From Methylobacterium sp. WSM2598 (GTDB lineage: Bacteria > Pseudomonadota > Alphaproteobacteria > Rhizobiales > Beijerinckiaceae): a DNA stretch of 39,244 nt. Under the pieces are notes generated by a model. That model saw only the letters and a list, made by a program, of their open reading frames with translations. It was not told the DNA's origin and ran no database searches. How positions within the stretch are numbered: position 1 is the first letter of the stretch; each line of letters opens with the position of its first letter. Location of the stretch: contig NZ_KB900610.1 of assembly GCF_000379105.1 (NCBI RefSeq), positions 1-39,244 on the forward strand, in the 5' to 3' direction. The translations under genes and the position numbers were made by a program. Positions 8,393 through 16,062 of the stretch are shown here, in pieces.

Positions 8393-8459
8393 CATAGCGA
8401 ACCGACAGTGCCGGTTCTCATTCGCATACCCATAGCGAACCGGCGGTGCCGGTGTTCAT
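8393..8459. repeat. Two direct copies of a 29-bp hyphenated palindrome
   Basis: Copies at 8393-8421 and 8431-8459 share CATAGCGAACCG, then a variable core, then GCCGGT and TCAT. The first contains an inverted pair GAACCG/CGGTTC. A related copy lies on the other side of the DUF4268 gene (9795-9820). The surrounding gap (8201-8490) holds no gene. This looks like a REP- or MITE-like repeat. Confidence 0.6.
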
Positions 8460-8490
8460 CTCTGTCACCATCGCGGTCATCATCAGGTTC

Positions 8491-9648
8491 TCAGCCTGCC
8501 AGACGAAGCCCAGCCGCAGGACCTTGACCGTTCCTGAGTCTAGTATTGAGGGCCGCAATCGGTGCGGAGAAGGTGTCCTGCAAGCGTTGCATATGGTCGG
8601 TCATCCAGCCGATCATGGCCGGCCAGTTCTCGCGGTCGTAGCCGTCGAAAGTCTGTGTGTATACGATCCGGCAAGCCTTCTTGTCATCGAGCCGGAGCCA
8701 GTCGAGCGGTGCTCCGAACTTCTCCCCCAGCACCTCTTTTTGCTCGAGGAGTTGGTCAAAAACCCACTTGTTCTCGGTCGCGTCGCCGCGCGTGATGCCC
8801 ACTTCCACTCGTGCTTCATCCTTTGAGAAGATCAGGGTGAAACTCACCCCGGACATCCCTGTGGCCGCGTTCAACCAGTGTTCCTGCGAGGGGCTGATCG
8901 AATTAAAGCGGCTGAGACCAGCAGAGCGGAGCTGTTCGAGCGCTTGCTCCCAAAAGGCGAGGCGCAGAAGGTGACGCGGCTTCTGCACGGCTTGGGTGGT
9001 TTTCTCCTCTGTCTCCTTCGTCGCCATGCCGATCATGAAATCGGCGGCCTCGGGCGTTGGGACGATCTGCTGGAGATCTAGGAAGAGCTCGTCCCCGTGA
9101 CTGTAGGGCACCACACGAAAGCATTGCGCCCGAATGTTGTGGCTCAGCAGCCAGAGCACCGCTGCCGTGACTTCCTTCCGGAAGTTCGCCGCGACGAGCA
9201 TAAGCCGTTGGCCATTACCGGCGTTGAGCTGGACTTCTTGTAGATCCTCCGCCCCGAGGAACTCGCAGATCCGCTCGACGGCTTTAGCGCCCTTCTCATG
9301 GCGGTCGAGGTAGCTCTGGAAAATGTCGACGATCTGCGCCTTGGTCAGGCTTGAGCAGTAGGCGGCATACTTGAGCGCCTGCCAGGTCACGTCTCGGCCC
9401 GAGTCGTCGAGCTTATTCTCAATGACAACGAGCTGGCCGTCTTTGTCTAGCGCGAGGAGGTCAAGCCGCTCACGCGTGTCCGCGAAACCGTCGAACTCCT
9501 TCTGGATGATGAGGAGTTCCTCGCCTAGGGCGTCGGGCAGGCCGGCTAGCCACTCTTGTAGGTGGTCGCGCTCGCGCAGTCCGAGATCTCCGAAGCGTCG
9601 CTCCTCCAGCCGCCGGATGCGGTTCTCGGCGCGGTTGACCTGGAACAT
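8491..9648 (-). CDS. DUF4268 protein with PD-(D/E)XK nuclease-like N-terminal domain
   Basis: 385 residues. The N-terminal half shows R-L-D-L-L-A-L-D, then V-V-I-E-N-K, giving D63, E77 and K79 in the D...ExK pattern of restriction-type and NucS-like nucleases, followed by Q90-A-L-K-Y. The C-terminal part matches the DUF4268 type (R-L-A-F-W-E-Q-A-L, E-V-G-I-T-R-G-D, D-W-L-R-L-D). Stand-alone proteins of this type occur in accessory regions, and a defence or DNA-processing role is plausible but unproven. It stands alone on the minus strand between the DUF1254 cargo and the 10003 pair, flanked by palindromic repeats, which suggests it moved as a unit. Confidence 0.85.
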   Translation of the reverse strand: MFQVNRAENRIRRLEERRFGDLGLRERDHLQEWLAGLPDALGEELLIIQKEFDGFADTRERLDLLALDKDGQLVVIENKLDDSGRDVTWQALKYAAYCSSLTKAQIVDIFQSYLDRHEKGAKAVERICEFLGAEDLQEVQLNAGNGQRLMLVAANFRKEVTAAVLWLLSHNIRAQCFRVVPYSHGDELFLDLQQIVPTPEAADFMIGMATKETEEKTTQAVQKPRHLLRLAFWEQALEQLRSAGLSRFNSISPSQEHWLNAATGMSGVSFTLIFSKDEARVEVGITRGDATENKWVFDQLLEQKEVLGEKFGAPLDWLRLDDKKACRIVYTQTFDGYDRENWPAMIGWMTDHMQRLQDTFSAPIAALNTRLRNGQGPAAGLRLAG

Positions 9649-10002
9649 AGCTAGCCGACCTCCACATCAATCGCGCGGCTTCGCCGACACGCACTCAAGG
9701 GGAACTGCGCCCCTTCACAGGCCAAAAACTGGACCCTGGCAAGGTCCGCCTTGCGTCGGAAGCGGCTGTCAAGGTCGGTTCGTTAAAGGCTCATTCCTAG
9801 CGAACCGACGCCGGTTCGTAGCTGACGGCTGACAGGAAGACTTGCTGCCCCGGTTTCCAACGGGTCCGTCATTAGCGTGCCTTGACGCCCCCAAAACCGC
9901 CCCCAAAAATTGCCCATACGGCCCCCAGAAAAATGTCCAAGATTGCGGGCGACGGATGGCCTTCCGACCTGCATCTTCACGGCGTCAACCGAGGACACGC
10001 CG
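9649..10002. other. Intergenic gap with palindrome and GCCCCCAAAA repeats
   Basis: No gene supported. It holds the inverted repeat CGAACCG (9801-9807) / CGGTTCG (9812-9818), related to the repeats at 8393-8459. It also has three closely spaced GCCCCCA-rich motifs at about 9888-9930. It probably carries the divergent promoters for the 9648 and 10003 genes, but no clear -35/-10 pair was recognised. Confidence 0.5.
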
Positions 10003-10368
10003 ATGACCGAGCTGTTTGATTTCTCATCCGCCCATGAGTTCGAGCTTTCCCGCCATGCGGCTGTCAGGGTCGCTCAGCGCTGCATCCCGGACGACGTTGT
10101 CGCTCTGGTGCTGGAATTTGCCGATATCGACTATCCCGCCATGCAGGGCCGCCGCCGGCTCAAGCTGTCCCATCGGCGTGTGGGGGAGCTGATGAGTGAA
10201 GGCTTCGATTACGCCCTGGTCGATAAAGCCCGCAGCGTGGAACTGATCGTCGGACAGGGAGACCGGGTCGTGACCGCTTTGCGCTGTGATCCGATGCCCT
10301 TGAGGCGCACGCGCCCCTCCCGGCAGCGCCGGTCCGCCCAGGCACGCCGTGAGATGGCCCATGTCTGA
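10003..10368 (+). CDS. DUF4258-like small protein
   Basis: 121 residues. The pattern S-R-H-A-A-V-R-V-A-Q-R-C-I-P followed by a beta-rich half (D-Y-A-L-V-D, V-E-L-I-V, D-R-V-V-T-A-L) resembles DUF4258 proteins, which have a RelE/BrnT-like compact fold. The basic tail (R-R-T-R-P-S-R-Q-R-R) could bind nucleic acid. The stop overlaps the next ATG by 8 bases, so the two genes are coupled. A toxin or RNA-binding role is a guess from fold resemblance only. Confidence 0.7.
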   Translation: MTELFDFSSAHEFELSRHAAVRVAQRCIPDDVVALVLEFADIDYPAMQGRRRLKLSHRRVGELMSEGFDYALVDKARSVELIVGQGDRVVTALRCDPMPLRRTRPSRQRRSAQARREMAHV

Positions 10369-12232
10369 GGGAACCGTTATCGACGCCCGCGCCCGCTTCG
10401 CAGATGAGCGGAACGAAAAGGAGGCGGACAGCGTGGCTGCTGCCGCGCGGCACGCGGAAAGCCTGCAGCAGACCCGTGCACGCCTTGAAGAGGCGGATCA
10501 GATCGCGCGCGAGGTGTCTTCCTCGCGACGCGTACCTGAGGCTGACAGGCCACTCCTCGCGCGAAACCTAGGCCGCATGATCGAGGCTCAGGGAGCGGAT
10601 AAAGCCCACTCTCGCATCGCCGACCTCTTCAGGCGGACCTTCGGGAGCGACGGCGCGGCGAGCGCCCTCAAAAAGCGCAAGCGCTTCATCCGCCTGGATG
10701 GGGAAGCCATGGGCGAGCCGGACATGCCAGGAGAGTACCAGGCCGATGGGCGGGTCTTTCTCAGGCTGGCGGAAGGCTGGGCAGAGCTTGCGCGCTCTGG
10801 TCACTCATCGCCGGACGACGTTCGGCGTCAGGCTGTCCTGAACCTCGTTGAGAATACAGGGTTCGACTCGCGCACACGATCGTCGCTTCGCCGGTCCGAA
10901 GCGGGGCGGCAGGAATTTACCGACCGGATGGACGACGTGCTTGCCGCCGTAGAGGCCGGGGCCGGCGATCTGAACGCCTATTTCGATGCCGCCGGAGAGA
11001 TCGACCTTGAAGCGGATATCGTCAGGATGGATGCCCGGACCTCGTTCTACCTTCAGAACAATCTGGGCTGGACGAACCTGCGTCTGCCTGTTCCCGACCC
11101 GCTTGATGACGATGTCCCCGTGATCGGACCCAGCGGGGAGAATGGGGACCGCCTGGATCGCAGCACGCATTGGCTGGCTCCTAAGGTGCTGATCGGGTTT
11201 CTGTATGCGCCTGTGCCGGTCGATGATGCCGTAAGCTTTACGCTTCGGGACATGAAAGGCCGCCCGTCTCACGATGACGAGCTGGTGCAGATCCTCATCG
11301 AGCGCTACGGGCCGGATCGACAGGCGCTGTACGAAACGCTGGTGTCGGAACACCGGAAAGATGCCGAGAGTATTCCTGATTACGACTTCGAGGACATCGA
11401 GGCGTATGTGTCTCATCGAGACGCCGAGCGCGCCTGCGCTCTTCGCTTCCTCCAACGGTTGCAGAGCGAACTTGCGTTGCCTGCCCTTCCGGCGGACCTG
11501 CTAGATCTGGAGGCGGAGCGCATCAGAAATGCGTTGATCGAACAGTACGGTTTGGCGCCATCCGGCCTGATTGATGCGTCGTCCGAAAGCCTCAGCGAAG
11601 TTCATTTTGATATAATTAAATCTGGATATACCAGCAAAAAGCCGCTGACAGCTTGGGTCGCGCACTCCGTAATTCTGTCATTGCACCGTGAGCGATCCAC
11701 AGGCCGCACGCGCCTCGCATTCACAGTTTCGGCAGACGAGATGCGCTTGGAATATGACAGGGTCATTTATCGTTTCCCGCGCGGTGCGCGTGATCAGGGT
11801 TACTCCTCGTCTCAATTTGAGGACGGAACGGTTTCCTGCTTCATGGAGCGTGATGATAAAGGCTATCTGTTTGGTGATGAATTCGATCTGCGTCTTGGGA
11901 GTGACTTGGAAGGCACGCGAGCGCTCCATTTCATTCCGGGGAATCAGGCACTTGATATGGCCTTCAGGTCGGTCGGGCGGGATCTCGATGTTCAGTATGA
12001 TGCTGTGTTCAGTCCGCTCTACAATGACTATCCGAAAGCCTTTTCGCCTGCCCCGCCAAATACGATCGCGGGTTCCATTCTGAGAAACCTGGCGTATGCC
12101 CCGGAGGGCGAACGGCTGGACGAGTTGTTGCTGGCTGATGCTCGCGACAAGGTGGGTGCGCTTCAGACTCTCCTGCGTGCTGAGGAGGATCGGTACAGAC
12201 AGGGCGTCCGTCGCTTGATACCTAAAAACTGA
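10361..12232 (+). CDS. Large hypothetical protein, 623 residues
   Basis: I do not recognise this protein. The first 90 residues are charged and helical (probable coiled coil), and the centre is acidic with many D/E-rich helices. The last part (residues about 400-560, encoded by clearly more AT-rich DNA near 11600-12060) looks beta-rich. No Walker, nuclease or membrane motif is visible. It overlaps the DUF4258-like gene by 8 bases, so the pair is probably one functional unit. The composition change within the gene suggests mosaic origin. Confidence 0.8.
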   Translation: MSEGTVIDARARFADERNEKEADSVAAAARHAESLQQTRARLEEADQIAREVSSSRRVPEADRPLLARNLGRMIEAQGADKAHSRIADLFRRTFGSDGAASALKKRKRFIRLDGEAMGEPDMPGEYQADGRVFLRLAEGWAELARSGHSSPDDVRRQAVLNLVENTGFDSRTRSSLRRSEAGRQEFTDRMDDVLAAVEAGAGDLNAYFDAAGEIDLEADIVRMDARTSFYLQNNLGWTNLRLPVPDPLDDDVPVIGPSGENGDRLDRSTHWLAPKVLIGFLYAPVPVDDAVSFTLRDMKGRPSHDDELVQILIERYGPDRQALYETLVSEHRKDAESIPDYDFEDIEAYVSHRDAERACALRFLQRLQSELALPALPADLLDLEAERIRNALIEQYGLAPSGLIDASSESLSEVHFDIIKSGYTSKKPLTAWVAHSVILSLHRERSTGRTRLAFTVSADEMRLEYDRVIYRFPRGARDQGYSSSQFEDGTVSCFMERDDKGYLFGDEFDLRLGSDLEGTRALHFIPGNQALDMAFRSVGRDLDVQYDAVFSPLYNDYPKAFSPAPPNTIAGSILRNLAYAPEGERLDELLLADARDKVGALQTLLRAEEDRYRQGVRRLIPKN

Positions 12233-12431
12233 TGATTGGCAGAAGGATGCGGAGTCCTTTGCGGGAACAGACACCCCGTCCGCGACGCTACCGACAAGGC
12301 TGCGCCTCGACTTTTCCCGCAAATTGGGCAGTGAGGTGCGCGGTGTGGCGCCTTCCTGTCGATTTGAAGCCTACCTATCAGGGGCCGCGCTATAAGAGGC
12401 ACTCGGCCTAGCACCTCGTTCCACTGCTACG

Positions 12432-12629
12432 TTGTGGCCGATATTCCCCCGCAGCTCGAGGAGCGGATTATCGGGCGGTTTGAGACCCCCCCATGGCGAG
12501 GGCTATTTTGGCTACACCACCAATCCGGCCGCTTTCGTGGAAATCGTGCCGTTCGGGAAGGTGATGAACGACGCCCGCCTACGGAACCCGATTTTCTTCC
12601 AGAAGCTCGGGATCACGAATACGATCTGA
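12432..12629 (+). pseudogene. Frameshifted gene remnant, unrecognised family
   Basis: Two frames each give half of a sensible protein. The frame through 12434 reads I-P-P-Q-L-E-E-R-I-I-G-R-F-E-T-P. After the seven-C run at about 12486-12492, the frame through 12432 continues G-E-G-Y-F-G-Y-T-T-N-P-A-A-F-V-E-I-V and ends at 12629. A one-base slip in the C-run would join them. No plausible start or domain precedes it, so this looks like a broken gene end. The rest of the gap 12233-12846 holds no other gene. Confidence 0.4.
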
Positions 12630-12768
12630 TGGTGGTTTTCATAAACTCGGATCGCTGGAAACCGGGTTTTTAGGGCCGTAGAGTCGCCTCTGGGATTTAT
12701 GGTTGTCAGGTAGGGGGAATTTAAAACAGGCTTATGGGCGATTAGATTTTCGGGGTCAGCGTTGATCC

Positions 12769-12799
12769 TAACGATGCCCTGACGGGCATAGGATCGTTA
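12769..12799. promoter_or_regulatory. Inverted repeat upstream of the H-NS-like gene
   Basis: Outer arms TAACGAT (12769-12775) and ATCGTTA (12793-12799) enclose inner arms GCCC/GGGC. It lies 47 bases before the H-NS-like start and could be an operator or the stop of an upstream transcript. Confidence 0.4.
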
Positions 12800-12846
12800 A
12801 TCCGGCTCGCTTATGTCATCCTGATTGGCAAACCGGACGATTGAGA

Positions 12847-13197
12847 ATGGCTGAAGCGGACAAGGGACGGAAGGGATCGGTTTTCGAGGCGCTGAAGGAC
12901 ATGAGCGCCGAGGAGCTGGGTGAGCTGATCGCAGCGGCGCAGGCGGAGCGCCAGCAGAAGATCGATGCGGCGCGGCTCCAGCTGAAGGCCGAATTCGAGG
13001 AGCGGGCTGCCAAGCTGAACCTCAGCCTTGAGGACGTGATCCGCGAACCGGAGCGCCGCAAGGCCGGGGGCAAGGTGGCCGCGAAGTACCGGGGCCCGCA
13101 GGGGGAGGAATGGTCCGGTCGGGGTAAGGTGCCGAACTGGCTGAAGGCGCTCGAGGCGTCCGGTCACAGCCGCGGGGATTTTGCCGTCAGGGAGTGA
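12847..13197 (+). CDS. H-NS family nucleoid-associated protein
   Basis: 116 residues. The N-terminal half is a charged helical oligomerisation region (E-E-L-G-E-L-I-A-A-A-Q-A-E-R). The C-terminal part has the H-NS DNA-binding signature: K-Y-R-G-P-Q-G-E-E-W-S-G-R-G-K-V-P, then N-W-L near residues 80-100. Plasmid H-NS-like proteins silence AT-rich genes and reduce the cost of carriage in a new host, which fits a plasmid with AT-richer cargo segments. The ATG at 12847 is preferred over the TTG two codons upstream. The next gene starts 4 bases after the stop, so they form an operon. Confidence 0.9.
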   Translation: MAEADKGRKGSVFEALKDMSAEELGELIAAAQAERQQKIDAARLQLKAEFEERAAKLNLSLEDVIREPERRKAGGKVAAKYRGPQGEEWSGRGKVPNWLKALEASGHSRGDFAVRE

Positions 13198-13201
13198 GGT
13201 C

Positions 13202-13528
13202 ATGGACGGGGTGACGGAGTGGAAGGCCAGAAACGCGGCGGCGGCTGAAAAGCTGCGCCTGGCGTTGGCTACACCTCCGGCTGCGCGCTCCCCTGAACAG
13301 CAGCAGGATATCGACGCGGCGGCACAGGAACACCTCGAACAGCGGCTGGCATGGATCGATGTCGACGATTTCCCGATCGACAACCCGGAAAAGATCGTTC
13401 TGGATTCAGCGCGCGAGGCCGTGCGGATTTGGGCCTTGGAGGACCGGCGGGGCCTTTCGCAGGCTATGGGCGATCTGCAGCATGCCCTGCCGTTCATGTT
13501 CGCGGCGTATGGCCGGAGGCCGGATTAG
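13202..13528 (+). CDS. Hypothetical protein, operon with H-NS-like gene
   Basis: 108 residues, acidic and helical, with A-W-I-D-V-D-D-F-P-I-D near the middle. It begins 4 bases after the H-NS-like stop, with GAGTGAGG as a probable ribosome binding site. No domain recognised. It could be a partner or modulator of the H-NS-like protein. Its end overlaps the convergent 13525 gene by 4 bases. Confidence 0.7.
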   Translation: MDGVTEWKARNAAAAEKLRLALATPPAARSPEQQQDIDAAAQEHLEQRLAWIDVDDFPIDNPEKIVLDSAREAVRIWALEDRRGLSQAMGDLQHALPFMFAAYGRRPD

Positions 13529-13863
13529 CGGCCCCTCCCCTTCCCACGGTCGCGCGGATCGTGGCCGGCGATGGGGAAGCCCTGTTCGTAGTGGGCCTTT
13601 TCCCTCGCAATCCGCCGCTCAAGGGCGGCCTGCTGCCGGATGAACACCTCGGGCGGGGTTTCGGACAGGCGGTAGCGGCTCTCGATGTTGTCGTACTGGC
13701 TGGTTTCGACCAAGTAGGGGCCGGAGCCGGGCATCTTCCTGTCGGCCGTCTGCCCGCCTTCCTGGGTGATCTCTGGCCCGCCTGAGACAGGCACGCTCAC
13801 GCCCTCGTCGGATCGGCTGGGCTGAATGGCTGGGGTTTCGGCGTCCACGGTTCGGTTGTCCAT
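13525..13863 (-). CDS. Hypothetical acidic/polar protein
   Basis: 112 residues from the ATG at 13863, which has an AAAGGGG upstream. An in-frame TTG lies two codons earlier. The N-terminal half is low-complexity and probably disordered. The C-terminal half (Y-R-L-S-E-T-P-P-E-V-F-I-R-Q-Q-A-A-L-E-R-R-I-A) is helical, and the tail is basic. No domain recognised. It lies between the H-NS operon and the origin region. Confidence 0.65.
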   Translation of the reverse strand: MDNRTVDAETPAIQPSRSDEGVSVPVSGGPEITQEGGQTADRKMPGSGPYLVETSQYDNIESRYRLSETPPEVFIRQQAALERRIAREKAHYEQGFPIAGHDPRDRGKGRGR

Positions 13864-13981
13864 CGACAAGCCCCTTTGCTCTGGTTCGACCGGGCGCAGG
13901 ATTCGCCAGTGAAGCGATAGACCGCAACTATCGAGCGGGCCTTTCGGCTGGTCGTCGGCTGGTCACAGCTGGAATCTTGAA

Positions 13982-14012
13982 ACCGTTGGCAGGCTGAAAG
14001 CCTGCCAACGGT
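13982..14012. terminator. Perfect 13-bp stem hairpin upstream of the 13525 gene
   Basis: Arms ACCGTTGGCAGGC (13982-13994) and GCCTGCCAACGGT (14000-14012) enclose a 5-base loop. It has no T-run on either strand. It sits between the origin and the minus-strand 13863 start. It may insulate the gene from transcription out of the origin or form an origin structure. Confidence 0.5.
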
Positions 14013-14115
14013 CCCATACGGCCTGTCCCATTCCTTTGGTGAGATGGAAGCCCTGACATTCCTTCGGAGCCGACAATTTCCGAACACACGCATAGCGGTC
14101 GGCCGTCACCCGAAG

Positions 14116-14153
14116 GGCCGAAACGAAGTGGAGGACGGCGAAGCCGTTGACGG
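14116..14153 (-). repeat. 38-bp dispersed repeat, copy A
   Basis: The reverse complement of 14116-14153 is identical over 38 bases to 25213-25250. Both copies are intergenic, and similarity continues with small gaps for about 10 bases beyond. It is probably an extragenic repeat family or a remnant of a duplicated mobile segment. Confidence 0.75.
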
Positions 14154-14287
14154 CCGGGCGCGGCGTGTAGACTTGGCGTCGGATCTGAAAGGGGAAGTCG
14201 TCGGCGGAGCCGACACCGCATGCATGCACTGAGGCGTACGGTGATACAACGATGCCAAGGCTGGCACAGGTCACAAAAGGCCGCAAG

Positions 14288-14330
14288 AGGTTTAAAGAGT
14301 TAATAGATTCTAGGTTAAAGAGTTAAGCCC
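14288..14330. other. AT-rich segment of the replication origin (candidate unwinding element)
   Basis: The segment carries two direct copies of AGGTT(T)AAAGAGTTAA, at about 14289 and 14310, making it the most AT-rich part of the intergenic region. It is followed by DnaA-box-like TGTGCATAA (14350-14358, one mismatch to TGTGGATAA). This is the usual layout of an iteron plasmid origin. Confidence 0.6.
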
Positions 14331-14381
14331 CGATCCGCCTGTGGAAACTTGTGCATAATCAAAACCTTGGCCGTTTAGGCC

Positions 14382-14486
14382 GTTCCTGATGTCCCGATAA
14401 TTCGTTCCTGAAGTCCCGATACTGAGCGTTCCCGATGTCCCGAGCTTCTGTTCCTGAAGTCCCGACGGGCGTTCCCGAAATCCCGA
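14382..14486 (+). other. oriV iterons: five direct repeats
   Basis: Five copies of GTTCC(T/C)GA(A/T)(G/A)TCCCGA start at 14382, 14404, 14428, 14450 and 14471, with a period of 21-24 bp, about two helical turns. A sixth copy in reverse orientation lies at 14575-14590 just beyond the repA stop. Such iterons are binding sites for the plasmid Rep protein and control replication and copy number. Together with the AT-rich element this places oriV 3' of repA. Confidence 0.85.
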
Positions 14487-14609
14487 ACGCGAAGCCGAAT
14501 CAGTCACTTGTCCGGTATCCCCCCTTCGGAGGATGCTGGCGGCCCCTCTGAAAGCGAGGCTGGGTGCGGGTTTGGCGGGATATCAGGAACGCCTAATGGA
14601 CGGTGCGGC

Positions 14610-15689
14610 TCAGGCGCCGTGGCGCTCGTGGTGGCGTTTGGCGAAGCCATAAAACGCCTTCTGATAGTCGTCCGGCATGGGCTTGTCGCTATCGAGCAGC
14701 CAGGCGTCGAAGTCGGCCTTCAGGGCGTACAGGTCCCATCCGGGGAAATCGCGCCGCACCAGCTGCATGGTCCTGTCGGTCAGTTCGGGCGTGAGGCGCG
14801 GCTGTGGTGGGTTGGGCTTTGGTGCAGGCTGCGCCCTGCGATCCTGCCCTTGCCGGACCATGCGTAGGGATGGCTCCGCGCCCTTCGTCGCCTCGATCAG
14901 GATGTCATAGCCGGGGATGACGCTTTCCGGCCCATAGGCATGCTTGGCAATCGCCAGCATCTCGAACTTGAAGCGCCGATAGGTGCCTTCCGCGCCCGAT
15001 TTCTCGAACAGGGTCGGCATGGGGATGGCGAAGCCCTCGGGACCGGCAGCGCCGGCATGCTTGCGGGCCACGCGGTACAGCCAGCGTTCCCGCCCGCCGG
15101 TGATGCCGAAATACGCCGGATCAATCGCCAGAAGGTTCTTGTCCAGCAGGACGCCCTCGTGGAACCAGTCCGACACGGTGACGGTCATGCCGACGCTTTG
15201 CCCGGTTTTCTCATCCACCACGTCTGACCAGCTGTCGATCCAGCTGAACTGCCGCTCCTCCTTCTTGCCCTTGGGCCGGATGTTGGTGCGGATGGTGGTC
15301 GATTGCAGGCGGCCGAGCGCGTCCCGCAGTAGCTGATAGTCCCTGCCCCCGCTGTCGCGTCCGATGGTTTTCAGGACCTCGTAGGCCTGAAAATTCAGGG
15401 TGCGGGGGATGTCGTTGATGCCCTTCTTCCGCATCGCGTTCAGGGTCGAGGCGGCCCAGATGAGGATATCCGCGTCCCAGATGGTAGCCATGCCGAACTC
15501 AGGCGTGGCGAACACCTTCACCCATATGGTCCCGTCCGGGCTGGTGTACTCGATGGGCTTCAGCCGCTTGCGCTTGGCAAGGCTGAAAAACGGCCGCTCC
15601 ATCGTCTCCTGCGTATCGCGGAAGGCGAGGTCCGACGTGTACGGAACGAACAGGTCGAACTGAGGATCTACGGCCCGCTTTTGGGTCAC
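14610..15689 (-). CDS. repA: Replication initiator protein RepA (RPA family)
   Basis: 359 residues. The sequence has the plasmid replication initiator (RPA) pattern: P-F-F-S-L-A-K-R-K-R near residue 33, W-V-K-V-F-A-T-P-E-F-G-M-A-T-I-W-D near 56, L-L-R-D-A-L-G-R-L-Q-S-T-T-I near 120, and a winged-helix type second half (R-E-R-W-L-Y-R-V-A-R-K-H). It would bind the iterons immediately 3' of the gene and start replication with DnaA. Upstream (15690-15744) are repeats of ACGTGTATGAAC/ACACGTATGGG that could regulate it. High confidence in family, none on incompatibility group. Confidence 0.92.
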   Translation of the reverse strand: MTQKRAVDPQFDLFVPYTSDLAFRDTQETMERPFFSLAKRKRLKPIEYTSPDGTIWVKVFATPEFGMATIWDADILIWAASTLNAMRKKGINDIPRTLNFQAYEVLKTIGRDSGGRDYQLLRDALGRLQSTTIRTNIRPKGKKEERQFSWIDSWSDVVDEKTGQSVGMTVTVSDWFHEGVLLDKNLLAIDPAYFGITGGRERWLYRVARKHAGAAGPEGFAIPMPTLFEKSGAEGTYRRFKFEMLAIAKHAYGPESVIPGYDILIEATKGAEPSLRMVRQGQDRRAQPAPKPNPPQPRLTPELTDRTMQLVRRDFPGWDLYALKADFDAWLLDSDKPMPDDYQKAFYGFAKRHHERHGA

Positions 15690-15710
15690 AGTGTCGACCT
15701 ACCAGTATGG

Positions 15711-15752
15711 AATTCAACGTGTATGAACATCAACACGTATGGGTTCATGCTC
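15711..15752. promoter_or_regulatory. Operator-like repeats between parB-like gene and repA
   Basis: Related motifs ACGTGTATGAAC and ACACGTATGGGTTC lie in the short gap and run into the 3' end of the parB-like gene. Similar sequences occur within and upstream of parA, suggesting shared control by the partition proteins or a centromere. Confidence 0.5.
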
Positions 15753-16062
15753 GCTCGGGATGGATGATCCGCCCCCTGCCCTTCTTCACGAATAGGAGGT
15801 CTATCGCTTCCTCGAGCAGCGCCTGCGTGGACGTATCCTCCGTCACGGCGAGCAGCTTCAACTCCTTCGCCACCTTGGGCGGGAAGTGGCCGCCTACGAA
15901 CTTCGTCCCCTCGCGGGATGGCCGGGAAAACTTGGGCTTCGCGGCCTTCTCCGGCTTGACGCTCTCCGCTTCCGCAACCTGGACAGGCTCGGGCGCGGGC
16001 GGCGCAGCCTGCTTGTCGAGAAGGGCCTGTAGGGAGCTTTTACGCGGTGCGGCGGCGGACAT
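15745..16062 (-). CDS. Small ribbon-helix-helix partition protein (ParB/ParG-like partner)
   Basis: 105 residues. The first 45 residues are a flexible proline/alanine/lysine-rich arm. The C-terminal part (F-V-G-G-H-F-P-P-K-V-A-K-E-L-K-L-L-A, then S-T-Q-A-L-L-E-E-A-I-D-L-L) has the ribbon-helix-helix pattern. A flexible arm plus RHH domain is the design of ParG-type centromere-binding partners of Walker-type ParA ATPases. The start lies inside the end of parA (overlap 16040-16062), showing coupled translation. Confidence 0.8.
   Translation of the reverse strand: MSAAAPRKSSLQALLDKQAAPPAPEPVQVAEAESVKPEKAAKPKFSRPSREGTKFVGGHFPPKVAKELKLLAVTEDTSTQALLEEAIDLLFVKKGRGRIIHPERA

Noticed and set aside
13963..14286. 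Minus-strand frame of 107 codons in the origin region
   Set aside because: It covers the 38-bp dispersed repeat and a hairpin and has no domain pattern, so it is treated as non-coding.
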